From Bacillota bacterium (lineage in GTDB: Bacteria; Bacillota; Clostridia; Christensenellales; SZUA-584): 64,000 bases of DNA. The notes under the pieces were generated by a model, which was not told where the DNA came from, made no database searches, and saw nothing but the letters and a program-made list of their open reading frames with translations. The DNA is taken from NCBI GenBank assembly GCA_023406895.1, contig JAEXTV010000009.1, positions 4,878 to 68,877 on the forward strand, read 5' to 3'. The position numbers were made by a program, and so were the translations under genes. Shown piece after piece: positions 16,915 through 24,370 of the stretch (positions are counted from its first letter, which is position 1; every line of letters starts with the position of its first letter).

Positions 16915-17003
16915 GGCGGAGAGAGTGGGATTCGAACCCACGGTTGCTTTCGCAACACCGGTTTTCAAGACCGGCACTTTAAACCAAGCTCAGACATCTC
17001 TCC
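16914..17003 (-). tRNA. tRNA-Ser (anticodon TGA)
   Basis: Minus strand. Acceptor arm GGAGAGA pairs with TCTCTCC; the anticodon stem CCGGT/ACCGG encloses CTTGAAA, giving anticodon TGA that reads UCN codons. A long variable arm (GTTGCGAAAGCAAC) marks it as tRNA-Ser. The T arm is GTGGGTTCGAATCCCAC and CCA is encoded. The total is 90 bases including CCA. Its 3' 21 bases are duplicated twice just downstream. Confidence 0.97.
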
Positions 17004-17072
17004 ATATGAAATTTAAGCAAAGCTAAGTATAGCAAACCGCAGGGCTTTTCGTCAAGAAAAATGCGGCTGCGG

Positions 17073-17561
17073 TCACCCCACGTTGAACATCACCTTCGCC
17101 AGCTCTTTGCCCGCCGCTGTTTTAAAAAGTTTTTTCACGGCGGTTTCAAACGCGGGCCGCGCAAACGCGCCTTCGTCGTAGTTCACGAGAAAATCCGCCT
17201 CGATCAGCGCCTGATGGCCAACATCGCTGAACCCTTTGTAGCTGTGGTGATGCGCGATGATATCGCACACGCGCTCGATCAGCGTTTCGTCCTGTGTGTA
17301 TTTCTCTAGCAGCGGCCGCGCGATGGCTGGGCCTTCTTTTTCCTGCAGCTTACCGGCGCAGCTGCCGTAAACCGTTTCGCAGTGACGGATCGCGATATCG
17401 TGCAGCGCCGCCGATAATGAGGTAACAAGATAATCGGTCTCACTGTAGTGCTCGCGCCCCGCGATGCAAACGGCAAAACCGTGAACTTTGAGCGCGTGGT
17501 TGATGCGCTGCATGTCGCTGCCGTTCAGGCGTATCATTTCATAAAGGATATCGTGCGTCAT
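17073..17561 (-). CDS. HD domain-containing protein
   Basis: A 162-residue HD-superfamily protein. Metal-binding positions are visible as the His in LKVHGFAV, the HD pair in SAALHDIAI and the AHHH cluster in DIIAHHHSYKGF. The build fits small HD phosphohydrolases acting on nucleotides or similar metabolites; the substrate is unknown. A promoter (TTGTAT-18-TATAAT) stands upstream. It is a single gene following no obvious partner; the tRNA is 70 bases further on in the same direction. Confidence 0.8.
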   Translation of the reverse strand: MTHDILYEMIRLNGSDMQRINHALKVHGFAVCIAGREHYSETDYLVTSLSAALHDIAIRHCETVYGSCAGKLQEKEGPAIARPLLEKYTQDETLIERVCDIIAHHHSYKGFSDVGHQALIEADFLVNYDEGAFARPAFETAVKKLFKTAAGKELAKVMFNVG

Positions 17562-17596
17562 CGTTGTGCTGCCTTTCCGCTCAGTTTGCTGAGACC

Positions 17597-17626
17597 ATTA
17601 TACTGCAATAATGAGGGTAGATACAA
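17597..17626 (-). promoter_or_regulatory. Promoter of the HD-domain gene
   Basis: Minus strand TTGTAT (17621-17626), 18 bases, perfect TATAAT (17597-17602), 36 bases before the start codon. Confidence 0.7.
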
Positions 17627-17665
17627 CCAACTGTGTTCATCATCGGGCAGACAGAAAAAGAGAAA

Positions 17666-17687
17666 GGCGCGAGGGGTCATTCGCGCC
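17666..17687. repeat. Inverted repeat in the gap 17627-17856
   Basis: GGCGCGA and TCGCGCC form a 7-bp hairpin with an eight-base loop. On the minus strand it is followed by TTTCTCTTTTT. No gene is seen in this gap. Confidence 0.4.
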
Positions 17688-17856
17688 AATCACACCATCA
17701 GGGGATTCATATCACAATAAAACTAACATAACAGCAGTCCTAAAAAACGGACTGATTGAAAGACGGCATTTTGAGTGAGCAATAGGGGTTGACTGCGCAA
17801 AAAAATTATTTGGGCAGCCGAAAAAGCCGAAGCACGCCGCATACAATGATGAAGGC

Positions 17857-17886
17857 TTGAATTCGCGGCTGACGAAATGTTATAAT
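17857..17886 (+). promoter_or_regulatory. Promoter of the UPF0316-LOG-ACT cluster
   Basis: TTGAAT (17857-17862), 18 bases, TATAAT (17881-17886), 25 bases before the ATG. Confidence 0.75.
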
Positions 17887-17911
17887 GACAGCCAAACAAA
17901 GGAGTTTTTAT

Positions 17912-18445
17912 ATGGAATTTTTACAGCAGCCCAGTATATGGTTATATCTTTTCATTTTCTTCGGGAAAATCCTTGAGGTGGCCGTGTCTACGGTGCGTCT
18001 CGTGCTCATCAACAGGGGCGAGCGCTTAAAGGGCTCGATCACCGGTTTTTTTGAGGTGTCGCTGTGGATTGTGGTGACGGGTACCGTGCTCGTCGGCTTT
18101 CAGGAAGACCTGCTGCGCTGTGTGATTTTTGCCATAGCGTTTGCCATCGGCAATTACGTGGGCTCGTGGCTCGAAGGCAAACTCGCATTCGGTCTCAGCT
18201 CAATACAGGTCATCATCAATAAGGACGAGGCCGCAGATTCGATTGTGCAGGAACTCAGAGACAACGGCTTTGGCGTGACCATCATAGAGGGGGAAGGCAA
18301 AACCGGCACAAGAGAAATTTTGCTGCTGCATTTAAAGAGAAAACGAATTCCCGCCGCGATGGCGCTGATTAAAGCAAGGCTGGATAACGCGGTGATCACG
18401 GTGAACGACGTGCGCGTGATTAATGGGGGGTTTATCAAGAAATGA
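17912..18445 (+). CDS. UPF0316 (DUF2179/DUF5698) membrane protein
   Basis: A 177-residue protein of the UPF0316 family (B. subtilis YebE type). Residues 1-90 hold three hydrophobic segments with GKILEVAVSTVRLVLINRGE, the conserved N-terminal signature. Residues 100-177 form the cytoplasmic DUF2179 domain (VQELRDNGFGVTIIEGEGKTG). Family function is not established; DUF2179 domains look like ligand-binding modules. The ATG with GGAG upstream was chosen over an earlier ATG. Its stop overlaps the next gene by four bases, so the two are coupled. Confidence 0.88.
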   Translation: MEFLQQPSIWLYLFIFFGKILEVAVSTVRLVLINRGERLKGSITGFFEVSLWIVVTGTVLVGFQEDLLRCVIFAIAFAIGNYVGSWLEGKLAFGLSSIQVIINKDEAADSIVQELRDNGFGVTIIEGEGKTGTREILLLHLKRKRIPAAMALIKARLDNAVITVNDVRVINGGFIKK

Positions 18446-19026
18446 AGAGTGTCTGCGTGTATGCCTCGGGCAGCCATACGCTGGATGACGTTTATATCAA
18501 CGAAGCGGAAACGCTCGGGCGGCTGATTGCGCAAAACGGCTTTGCGCTCGTTTTCGGCGGCGGAACGCACGGGCTGATGGGCGCGGCGGCGCGCGGCGCG
18601 GCGCAAATGGGCGGCCGGGTTATCGGCGTGGCCCCAGAAATGATGAACGTGAAAGCGTTGCTGTTTGACGGGTGCAGCGAGATGCATATCACGAGCGGCA
18701 TGCGCGAGAGAAAGGCGCTGATGGAAAGCAAAGCCGACGCGTTTATCGCGTTGCCGGGCGGTTACGGCACGCTCGAGGAGCTGCTCGAAATCATCACACT
18801 GCGGCAGCTCGGCGTGCATCATAAGCCGATTGCGGCGATCAACACAAACGGTTTTTACAGCGGGTTGGCCGCTCAGTTTGATGAGACGGTGAGCCAGGGA
18901 TTTGCGAGACAAGACGCAGCGAGTGTTTACCGGATATGTGCCAACGCGCAGGAGGCTATGGATTACATCGCCAGCAAGGACGCTTCGCGTCCGTATATTA
19001 AAAACGAATTGATAAAAAGAACCTGA
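18442..19026 (+). CDS. LOG family protein (TIGR00730, nucleoside 5'-monophosphate phosphoribohydrolase type)
   Basis: A 194-residue Rossmann-fold protein. It has the family signatures GGGTHGLMGAAARGA near residue 40 and ALPGGYGTLEELLE near residue 110 (PGGxGTxxE), plus the MRERKALM motif. Characterised members hydrolyse AMP or cytokinin-ribotide type N-glycosidic bonds. The gene overlaps the UPF0316 gene and is followed after ten bases by an ACT-domain gene. The substrate in this organism is inferred. Confidence 0.9.
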   Translation: MKSVCVYASGSHTLDDVYINEAETLGRLIAQNGFALVFGGGTHGLMGAAARGAAQMGGRVIGVAPEMMNVKALLFDGCSEMHITSGMRERKALMESKADAFIALPGGYGTLEELLEIITLRQLGVHHKPIAAINTNGFYSGLAAQFDETVSQGFARQDAASVYRICANAQEAMDYIASKDASRPYIKNELIKRT

Positions 19027-19036
19027 GGAGAAGAAA

Positions 19037-19306
19037 ATGAGAGCCATAGTGACAGTGACGGGAAAAGACAAAACAGGCATTATCGCGCGTGTATCGGCTG
19101 CGCTCAGCGAATACGGCGTGAACATACTCGATATCAGCCAGACGGTGCTGCAGGATTATTTTGCGATGATCATGCTCGTGGATTTGGATGCGTGCAAGGT
19201 GCCTTTCGGCGAGCTGAGTGATAGCATCAGCGAAACCGCGAAATCCATCTGCATGGATATCCGCATCATGCGCGAGGAGATATTTGACGCGATGCATCGG
19301 CTGTAA
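19037..19306 (+). CDS. ACT domain protein (UPF0237)
   Basis: An 89-residue stand-alone ACT domain. It starts with AIVTVTGKDKTGIIARVSAAL, the usual ligand-binding loop, then VNILDISQTVLQDYFAMIML, as in UPF0237/GcvR-type regulators. The ribosome site is GAGGAG. In many Firmicutes this gene is followed by a UPF0210 (DUF711) partner; here it is the last gene of the cluster and no partner follows. It may sense an amino acid, but this cannot be tested from the sequence. Confidence 0.9.
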   Translation: MRAIVTVTGKDKTGIIARVSAALSEYGVNILDISQTVLQDYFAMIMLVDLDACKVPFGELSDSISETAKSICMDIRIMREEIFDAMHRL

Positions 19307-19393
19307 GGAAAACACGAAATACACTTTAAATAATGTCATTCAAACTTTAATCAAACTACCTATTCTGTCTTTAGTGTGTCTGGACGAAGAAAA

Positions 19394-19600
19394 GTCCAGT
19401 GTTCGAATCGATCGGGCACTGGACAGTGAGAAAAACGTTTATGTTTATTTACTCCTCTGGGCACCTGTCGGTGACAGTTCTCAGTCCATCCTTTCGGGGG
19501 CGCTCATGAGAGCGATGACTTCCTCAGACACAGCCGGGAGACGGCCCTTTGGTCTGCCCGATCTGGGTTGTTCTTGAGGGAACAATAAAATTGAATTTTT
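19394..19600. repeat. Intergenic repeat cluster between the ACT and serpin genes
   Basis: The gap 19307-19645 has no gene. It holds the perfect inverted repeat GTCCAGTG (19394) / CACTGGAC (19417), and a copy of the CACCTGTCGGTGACAG hairpin (19462-19476) related to that at 1622. More GC-rich, partly palindromic sequence follows to about 19575. Confidence 0.55.
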
Positions 19601-19645
19601 GTTCAGCAATCGATGCGCCATTGCTTATCAAGGTTTTGGTGCTTT

Positions 19646-20893
19646 TTATTTCTTCGTCGGGTCATTCACCGCGCCGATAAACGCAATCGTGCCGTCTTCC
19701 TGAGAATAGATCGCAAACACAAACGGCCGGTCGGCATAGAACTTGGCCGGTTCCTGCGCCATCGGGGCACCGCCGTCTTCGGCAACCACCTCGGTGACGG
19801 CGGCGGCTTCCGCGCCGAGCTCATCCACGCGGATATAGCACTTGTGCAGCACGTCGTCAATATAGATTTGGTTGGCTTTGTCGGTCATGGCGGAGAAATC
19901 GGCAGCGGCCGGATTTAAGGCTTTGCTCATACCCATCGCGGCGAGCGTATCCTTAAGCGTTGTGAAATGCGCAAATTCAAACTTGGGCAACCTAATCCAC
20001 ACTTCCTGCTGCTGCACACCCGATAGCGCTGTGGAGAACGCATCGGCGTCGAGTGTTTCGAACAGACTGCTCACATCGCTGCCTTCGGCAGGAAGCAGAA
20101 AGGCCATCGCATATTTGCCTTCACCATCTTCGCTTTTAAAATTGAGCGTGATCATCGAAAAATCGCTATTCTCATAATACGGCACCGACCACGCACTGTG
20201 CATGAACGCTGTCATCACACTTCCGGATGGCGTTGAAAACTCATCGTCATACGTATTGTTCGCTTCAAAAGGCAGCTCCCATTCGCCAAGGTAATACAGT
20301 GCGTTGGCCAGCACAATGCGTGTGGCGTCCGGCAGCTCCTCGGCCACGATCTGCTGAATGCGCCCATGTGTCTTTTCCTCGGCCCACGCGTTTACGGCAT
20401 CCATCGCCCCCGGAATTTTGAGCGGGAACGCATCCGCGAAAAAGTCGTTCGTACAGGTGGTTATGAATTTTTTTGAGAAGGTATAATCATCGCTGAGCCA
20501 TATCGCGTTGGCTGCTTCCATGCCGCCCGTGTTGGCACGCCACATCAGCGACCGGCAGGCATTTGTGATTTCGCTGTCGGTTAAGCCATTAAGTCCGAGC
20601 ACCTGCGCCATTTCACCGGCTGTGTCGCCCGCCGCGCCTGTGCGCGTCATGCAGAGCGCGAGCTCAATGCTTGCGGGGGAGAGCACAAGGTTTTCATCGT
20701 TGGTGATCAGGCGTTTGGCGGCTTCGAAGCCAAACCCGTTGACGGCAGACACGAACCGCTCGTCAAGCGGCGCAATGCGCTGCGTTTTAAGTTCGGCACG
20801 GTATTCGCCTGTTTTTGAGCTTTGAGCGGTGCCGGGGGTGCAGCCGCCGATTATCAATAGTATGGCCAAAAAAAACAACAGCATCTTTTTCAT
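19646..20893 (-). CDS. Serpin family protease inhibitor, lipoprotein
   Basis: A 415-residue serpin with a lipoprotein signal peptide (hydrophobic residues 5-16, Cys18). The fold is supported by NLVLSPASIELAL near the N-terminus, ANALYYLGEWELPF in the middle and DRPFVFAIYSQEDGTIAFIG at the C-terminus. The reactive-centre hinge is ELGAEAAAVTEVV (about residues 358-370), close to the EEGTEAAAAT consensus of inhibitory serpins. The loop to DRPF is about four residues longer than in human alpha-1-antitrypsin; the scissile bond cannot be fixed but lies around Gly-Gly-Ala-Pro-Met. It would be anchored outside the cell and trap serine proteases, host or microbial. Confidence 0.92.
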   Translation of the reverse strand: MKKMLLFFLAILLIIGGCTPGTAQSSKTGEYRAELKTQRIAPLDERFVSAVNGFGFEAAKRLITNDENLVLSPASIELALCMTRTGAAGDTAGEMAQVLGLNGLTDSEITNACRSLMWRANTGGMEAANAIWLSDDYTFSKKFITTCTNDFFADAFPLKIPGAMDAVNAWAEEKTHGRIQQIVAEELPDATRIVLANALYYLGEWELPFEANNTYDDEFSTPSGSVMTAFMHSAWSVPYYENSDFSMITLNFKSEDGEGKYAMAFLLPAEGSDVSSLFETLDADAFSTALSGVQQQEVWIRLPKFEFAHFTTLKDTLAAMGMSKALNPAAADFSAMTDKANQIYIDDVLHKCYIRVDELGAEAAAVTEVVAEDGGAPMAQEPAKFYADRPFVFAIYSQEDGTIAFIGAVNDPTKK

Positions 20894-20917
20894 ACCTGTC
20901 TCCTCAATATCGTTATC

Positions 20918-20945
20918 AGTATACTACTTAAACGTACTGCGGCAA
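20918..20945 (-). promoter_or_regulatory. Promoter of the serpin gene
   Basis: Minus strand TTGCCG (20940-20945), 16 bases, TATACT (20918-20923), 25 bases before the ATG, which is preceded by GAGGAG. Confidence 0.55.
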
Positions 20946-21036
20946 TAAAAGTTCCCAAAACGATACTATTTATGCCACATAAACAGTATAATGTAAGTAC
21001 TGATGATCTTTTTCGACAAAAAGCGGGGGGTATGAT

Positions 21037-21843
21037 ATGAGAACGGGCATTGCATTCGGCGGCGGCGGCACACGCGGCTTTGCACATATCGGCGCGATAC
21101 GCGTGTTTCAGGAAAACAACATTGTGTTTGACATGGTGGCGGGAAACTCGGCGGGGGCTATTGCAGGTGCGCTTTACGCGGCGGACATACCCTGGGAAAA
21201 GCTTTACGACTTTGTTCTGAACCTGCGAGACAATGTCACGCTGCCCAGAAAACCGCATCTGATTTCGTACATGAGCCCCGAAATAATCGAACGTCTGGCA
21301 GACTGCTTTTTAAAGAATATGAGTTTTTCCGATCTGCACCGTCCGTTTTGCGCGGTTGCAGTGGATTTGAGGCAGGGCATGCTCGAAACGCTGAAAGAGG
21401 GCAGCGTCTCCAAATCCGTATCGGCAAGCTGCGCTGTACCGGGCGTGTTTCAGCCCGTCGTCATCGGCGACAAGGTGTATATCGACGGCGGGACGCTGCG
21501 CAGCATCCCCACGAGAGAGCTAAGGGACATGGGGGCCGACACGGTGGTGGGCATTAATTTAAACGCCGACAGAAACCGCGGCACCGATAGTTTAAAACGC
21601 ATCGATGTGTTCCTGACAGCGTATAATCTGAGCTCCAATATCAACAGCGTGATGTGTGAACGCTATGCCGACCTCATGCTGCGCCCCGCGCTTGAAGGCC
21701 ATGCGCGGCACAGCTTTAAGAATATTGAGACCATGCTGCAAATCGGAGAAGAAACGGCGCGGGAGCACCTTGACGAAATCAAAGCGCTGCTCGCGGGAGG
21801 GTTAATCGATCTGCCACGAGAGCGAGAAGGCTCCGCCCGTTGA
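21037..21843 (+). CDS. Patatin-like phospholipase family protein
   Basis: A 268-residue bacterial patatin (RssA-like branch). The oxyanion loop is GGGGTRGFAHIG, the nucleophile elbow is GNSAGA (Ser at about 36), and the catalytic Asp lies in YIDGGTLRSIPTREL (about 150), giving a Ser-Asp dyad. It would hydrolyse acyl esters of phospholipids or similar molecules in the cytoplasm, as no signal peptide is present. GGGGGTATGAT precedes the ATG. The last 14 codons run across a decayed gene on the other strand, so the C-terminus may not be the ancestral one. Confidence 0.9.
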   Translation: MRTGIAFGGGGTRGFAHIGAIRVFQENNIVFDMVAGNSAGAIAGALYAADIPWEKLYDFVLNLRDNVTLPRKPHLISYMSPEIIERLADCFLKNMSFSDLHRPFCAVAVDLRQGMLETLKEGSVSKSVSASCAVPGVFQPVVIGDKVYIDGGTLRSIPTRELRDMGADTVVGINLNADRNRGTDSLKRIDVFLTAYNLSSNINSVMCERYADLMLRPALEGHARHSFKNIETMLQIGEETAREHLDEIKALLAGGLIDLPREREGSAR

Positions 21844-22060
21844 TTCCCCCTCTACCGAGACATCATATGTGTCGTCAGCGGGAACAGTAAACGTTTGCGA
21901 GTCGGCAATCGTGCAGAGGGTGGCACTGTTTTTGCTTCACAGAGGCTTTGAGGCTTTCGTCTTGAGTGTAGCTGAATGTCACTGCATCGCCCTCTTTGAG
22001 AGATAAACGCTGTGCCATAAACCGTTAAAGGACGCGTAGCTCGCATTGATGGAAAACACA
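21802..22060 (-). pseudogene. Decayed gene fragment, frameshifted, no family assigned
   Basis: Read leftward, three neighbouring frames join into one coherent C-terminal domain: INASYASFNG, then RLSLKEGDAVTFSYTQDE, then NSATLCTIADSQTFTVPADD and EGESTGGAFSLSWQID before TAA at 21804-21802. One frame change falls in an A5 run near 21926. The beta-rich pattern resembles C-terminal domains of secreted proteins. The 3' end overlaps the patatin gene antisense. No start or ribosome site is left. Confidence 0.6.
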
Positions 22061-22188
22061 AAACGTAGAAAAAGCATTGCTTTTTTTAAAATGTGTAGTA
22101 AAATAAACATGGTAGTATTGAAGAATGGCAGGGCTTTTTTTATTGCCCAAATGTTCAATAACTGTAGCATGGAAGGATGGATCATATC

Positions 22189-23712
22189 ATGGTTGAGCAA
22201 ATCATTATTGCCGGTCTTTATGTATTGTTTTTACTGTTTATCGCCGGTTACTCTTTATTCTCCAAACGAAAAGCAAAAACCACTGACGACTTCTTTTTGG
22301 GCGGCCGAAAGATCGGCGCTTGGATGTCTGCTTTTGCTTACGGCACAACGTATTTTTCGGCCGTTATATTCATGGGGTATGCCGGAAAATACGGCTGGAA
22401 TTTAGGGGTGTCCGCCACATGGATCGGCATCGCGAATGCGGTGGTCGGTACGTTTGCGGTATGGAAGCTTATGGCGAAGCCCACAAGGCGCATCACACAC
22501 AAACTGGGCTCTTCCACAATGCCCGACTTTTTCTTTAAGAGATACAACTCACCCAATATGAAGATCACGGCGGCGCTGATTATTTTTGTTTTCCTCGTTC
22601 CGTATTGCGCAAGCGTATACCAGGGCCTCGGATACTTCTTCCAAAGCGTGTTCGGAGTCCCATATGAATATTGCATGATTGGGATGGCACTGCTGACGGC
22701 GATTTATCTGCTGGCCGGAGGTTACATTGCCACGGCGCTGACCGACTTTGTCCAAGGTATTGTGATGATTGTTGGTGTGATATTGATGATCGTGATGGTG
22801 GTGGCACGTCCCGAAGTGGGCGGCCTTGGCGCGGGGCTTGCGAAGATTGCCGAGATCCCGGACATTGGGCCTGCTCTCGCTTCTCCGTTTGGCTCGCCTG
22901 AGAACGCGATTCTGTTGATCTCCCTGATACTGCTGACCAGCCTTGGCACATGGGGAATGCCTCAGATGGTGCATAAGTTTTATGCGATTAAAGACAACAA
23001 GGCCATCCATCGCGGCACGATCATCTCCACAGTCTTCGCATTGGTGATTGGCGGCGCAGCCTATTTCACAGGCGCATTCGGACGGTTGTTCTTAGCCAAA
23101 GCGCCTGAGAATCTTGATACTGTGATGCCCCAGGTGCTCGGCGCGGCGCTGACTCCCGCAATGCTCGGGCTCATCCTCGTGCTGCTGCTCGCGGCGTCAA
23201 TGTCCACACTGTCGTCGCTCGTGCTTGTGTCCTCCTCGTCCATTTCCATGGACCTTGTGAAGGGCGTATGGAAAAAAGATATGAAAGATAAAAGCGTCAT
23301 GGCGCTGATGCGCGTGCTTTGCGCTGTGTTTGTGGCGATATCGCTTGTGATTGCGCTGCTGCAGCCTGCCGCCATTGTGACGCTGATGAGCTATTCGTGG
23401 GGCGCGCTTTCGGGCTGCTTCCTCGCGCCGTTCCTGCTGGGTATACGCTGGAAGGGTATGACCAAAGCGGGTGCGTGGGCCGGTGTGATCACAGGCCTTG
23501 TGGTGGTGGTGCCGCTGATGATCATCGGCAGCGTCAGCACGGTATTGCCCAAGTGGCTGAGCCCGCCGACGATCGGTTCCATTGCGATGATACTCTCGCT
23601 GATTGTGACGCCGATTGTGAGCAAAATGACAAAGAAGTTCGATGCGGCGCATATCGAGAAGGTTTTCGGAGAATCCGAAATCACGGTCGAATCGGAAGGC
23701 ATTTCGGCATAA
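22189..23712 (+). CDS. Sodium:solute symporter family protein
   Basis: A 507-residue SSF transporter with about thirteen hydrophobic helices. Diagnostic parts are TTDDFFLGGRKIGAWMSAFA at the start, GKYGWNLGVSATWIGIANA, GGYIATALTDFVQGIVM in the sodium-binding core and ASMSTLSSLVLVSSSSISMD in helix 8 (the second sodium-site serines). It takes up an organic solute with sodium; proline, pantothenate and sugars are all known substrates of the family, and the sequence does not decide. It is a single gene with a strong terminator. Confidence 0.92.
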   Translation: MVEQIIIAGLYVLFLLFIAGYSLFSKRKAKTTDDFFLGGRKIGAWMSAFAYGTTYFSAVIFMGYAGKYGWNLGVSATWIGIANAVVGTFAVWKLMAKPTRRITHKLGSSTMPDFFFKRYNSPNMKITAALIIFVFLVPYCASVYQGLGYFFQSVFGVPYEYCMIGMALLTAIYLLAGGYIATALTDFVQGIVMIVGVILMIVMVVARPEVGGLGAGLAKIAEIPDIGPALASPFGSPENAILLISLILLTSLGTWGMPQMVHKFYAIKDNKAIHRGTIISTVFALVIGGAAYFTGAFGRLFLAKAPENLDTVMPQVLGAALTPAMLGLILVLLLAASMSTLSSLVLVSSSSISMDLVKGVWKKDMKDKSVMALMRVLCAVFVAISLVIALLQPAAIVTLMSYSWGALSGCFLAPFLLGIRWKGMTKAGAWAGVITGLVVVVPLMIIGSVSTVLPKWLSPPTIGSIAMILSLIVTPIVSKMTKKFDAAHIEKVFGESEITVESEGISA

Positions 23713-23727
23713 CACACAACAACGACG

Positions 23728-23763
23728 GCTCCGGGTTTCGTATGATGCCCGGAGCTTTTTATT
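23728..23763 (+). terminator. Terminator of the sodium:solute symporter gene
   Basis: GCTCCGGG and CCCGGAGC form a perfect 8-bp stem with a 12-base loop, followed by TTTTTATTTT. Confidence 0.93.
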
Positions 23764-23987
23764 TTGAAAAGCCACATACATGGCTAGACGAAAAGCCTTG
23801 TTCTTTATGCAAACGTTGACGAATACCGGACGCTGTCTTTACGATTGATGTCGCAGTATCTCTGAAATCACAATACAGCAATCTCAAGAAGATGCTTTCT
23901 GCAGAGCCGATACCCGCTCGGTAATTGGTCTTGTCATTGTTTTTCCGATAAGAAATGTCAGAGAGCATGATGCGTTCGTGTTGACGG

Positions 23988-24047
23988 TTTTTTTGACACC
24001 TCATCCGGTGCTTCGCACCCCCTTCTCCTCGAGGAGAAGGCTTTTTG
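23988..24047 (+). repeat. Dispersed intergenic repeat, family 2, copy 2
   Basis: TTTTTTGACACCTCATCCGG, TGCTTCGCAC and CCTTCTCCTCGAGGAGAAGG. It is the near-identical partner, in opposite orientation, of the copy at 5609-5661. Degenerate copies of the CACCTGT-type hairpin follow at 24082-24098 and, inverted, near 24148-24170. The whole gap 23764-24304 shows only such repeat material and no convincing gene. Confidence 0.7.
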
Positions 24048-24304
24048 AAGTATTGTTCATCAAATACATATTTCCAGCATGGCACCTGTTGGCGACGGCT
24101 TCCCCTGAATCTCTAAATTCGCGCTGTCATATAGACCACTTCATCAGTTGCCTGCCGATGACAGGTGGCACTCGCAGGAAACCGCAAACTCCATTTCTTG
24201 CTTCAATCGGCCTCTCTTGTGCGATGAGAGACCATTCTTTGAGCTGCGAATCGCCTCAGGTGCATCTGCTGGTGATCCCGGTCAAGAGCGGCTTCGCCTG
24301 ATGA

Positions 24305-24339
24305 CAAAAACACCCCCGGCAATGGATTACCGGGGGTGT
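24305..24339 (-). terminator. Terminator of the LCP gene
   Basis: CACCCCCGGCAAT and ATTACCGGGGGTG form a long GC-rich stem. On the minus strand it is followed by TTTTTG, 30 bases after the stop. Confidence 0.92.
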
Positions 24340-24370
24340 GCGGATTTGACAGTGATGATTGTTGACTGCG

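Noticed and set aside
16669..16982. Short proteins encoded in the tandem repeat
   Set aside because: Open frames arise from the repeated GC-rich DNA itself, overlap the tRNA gene and have no ribosome sites.
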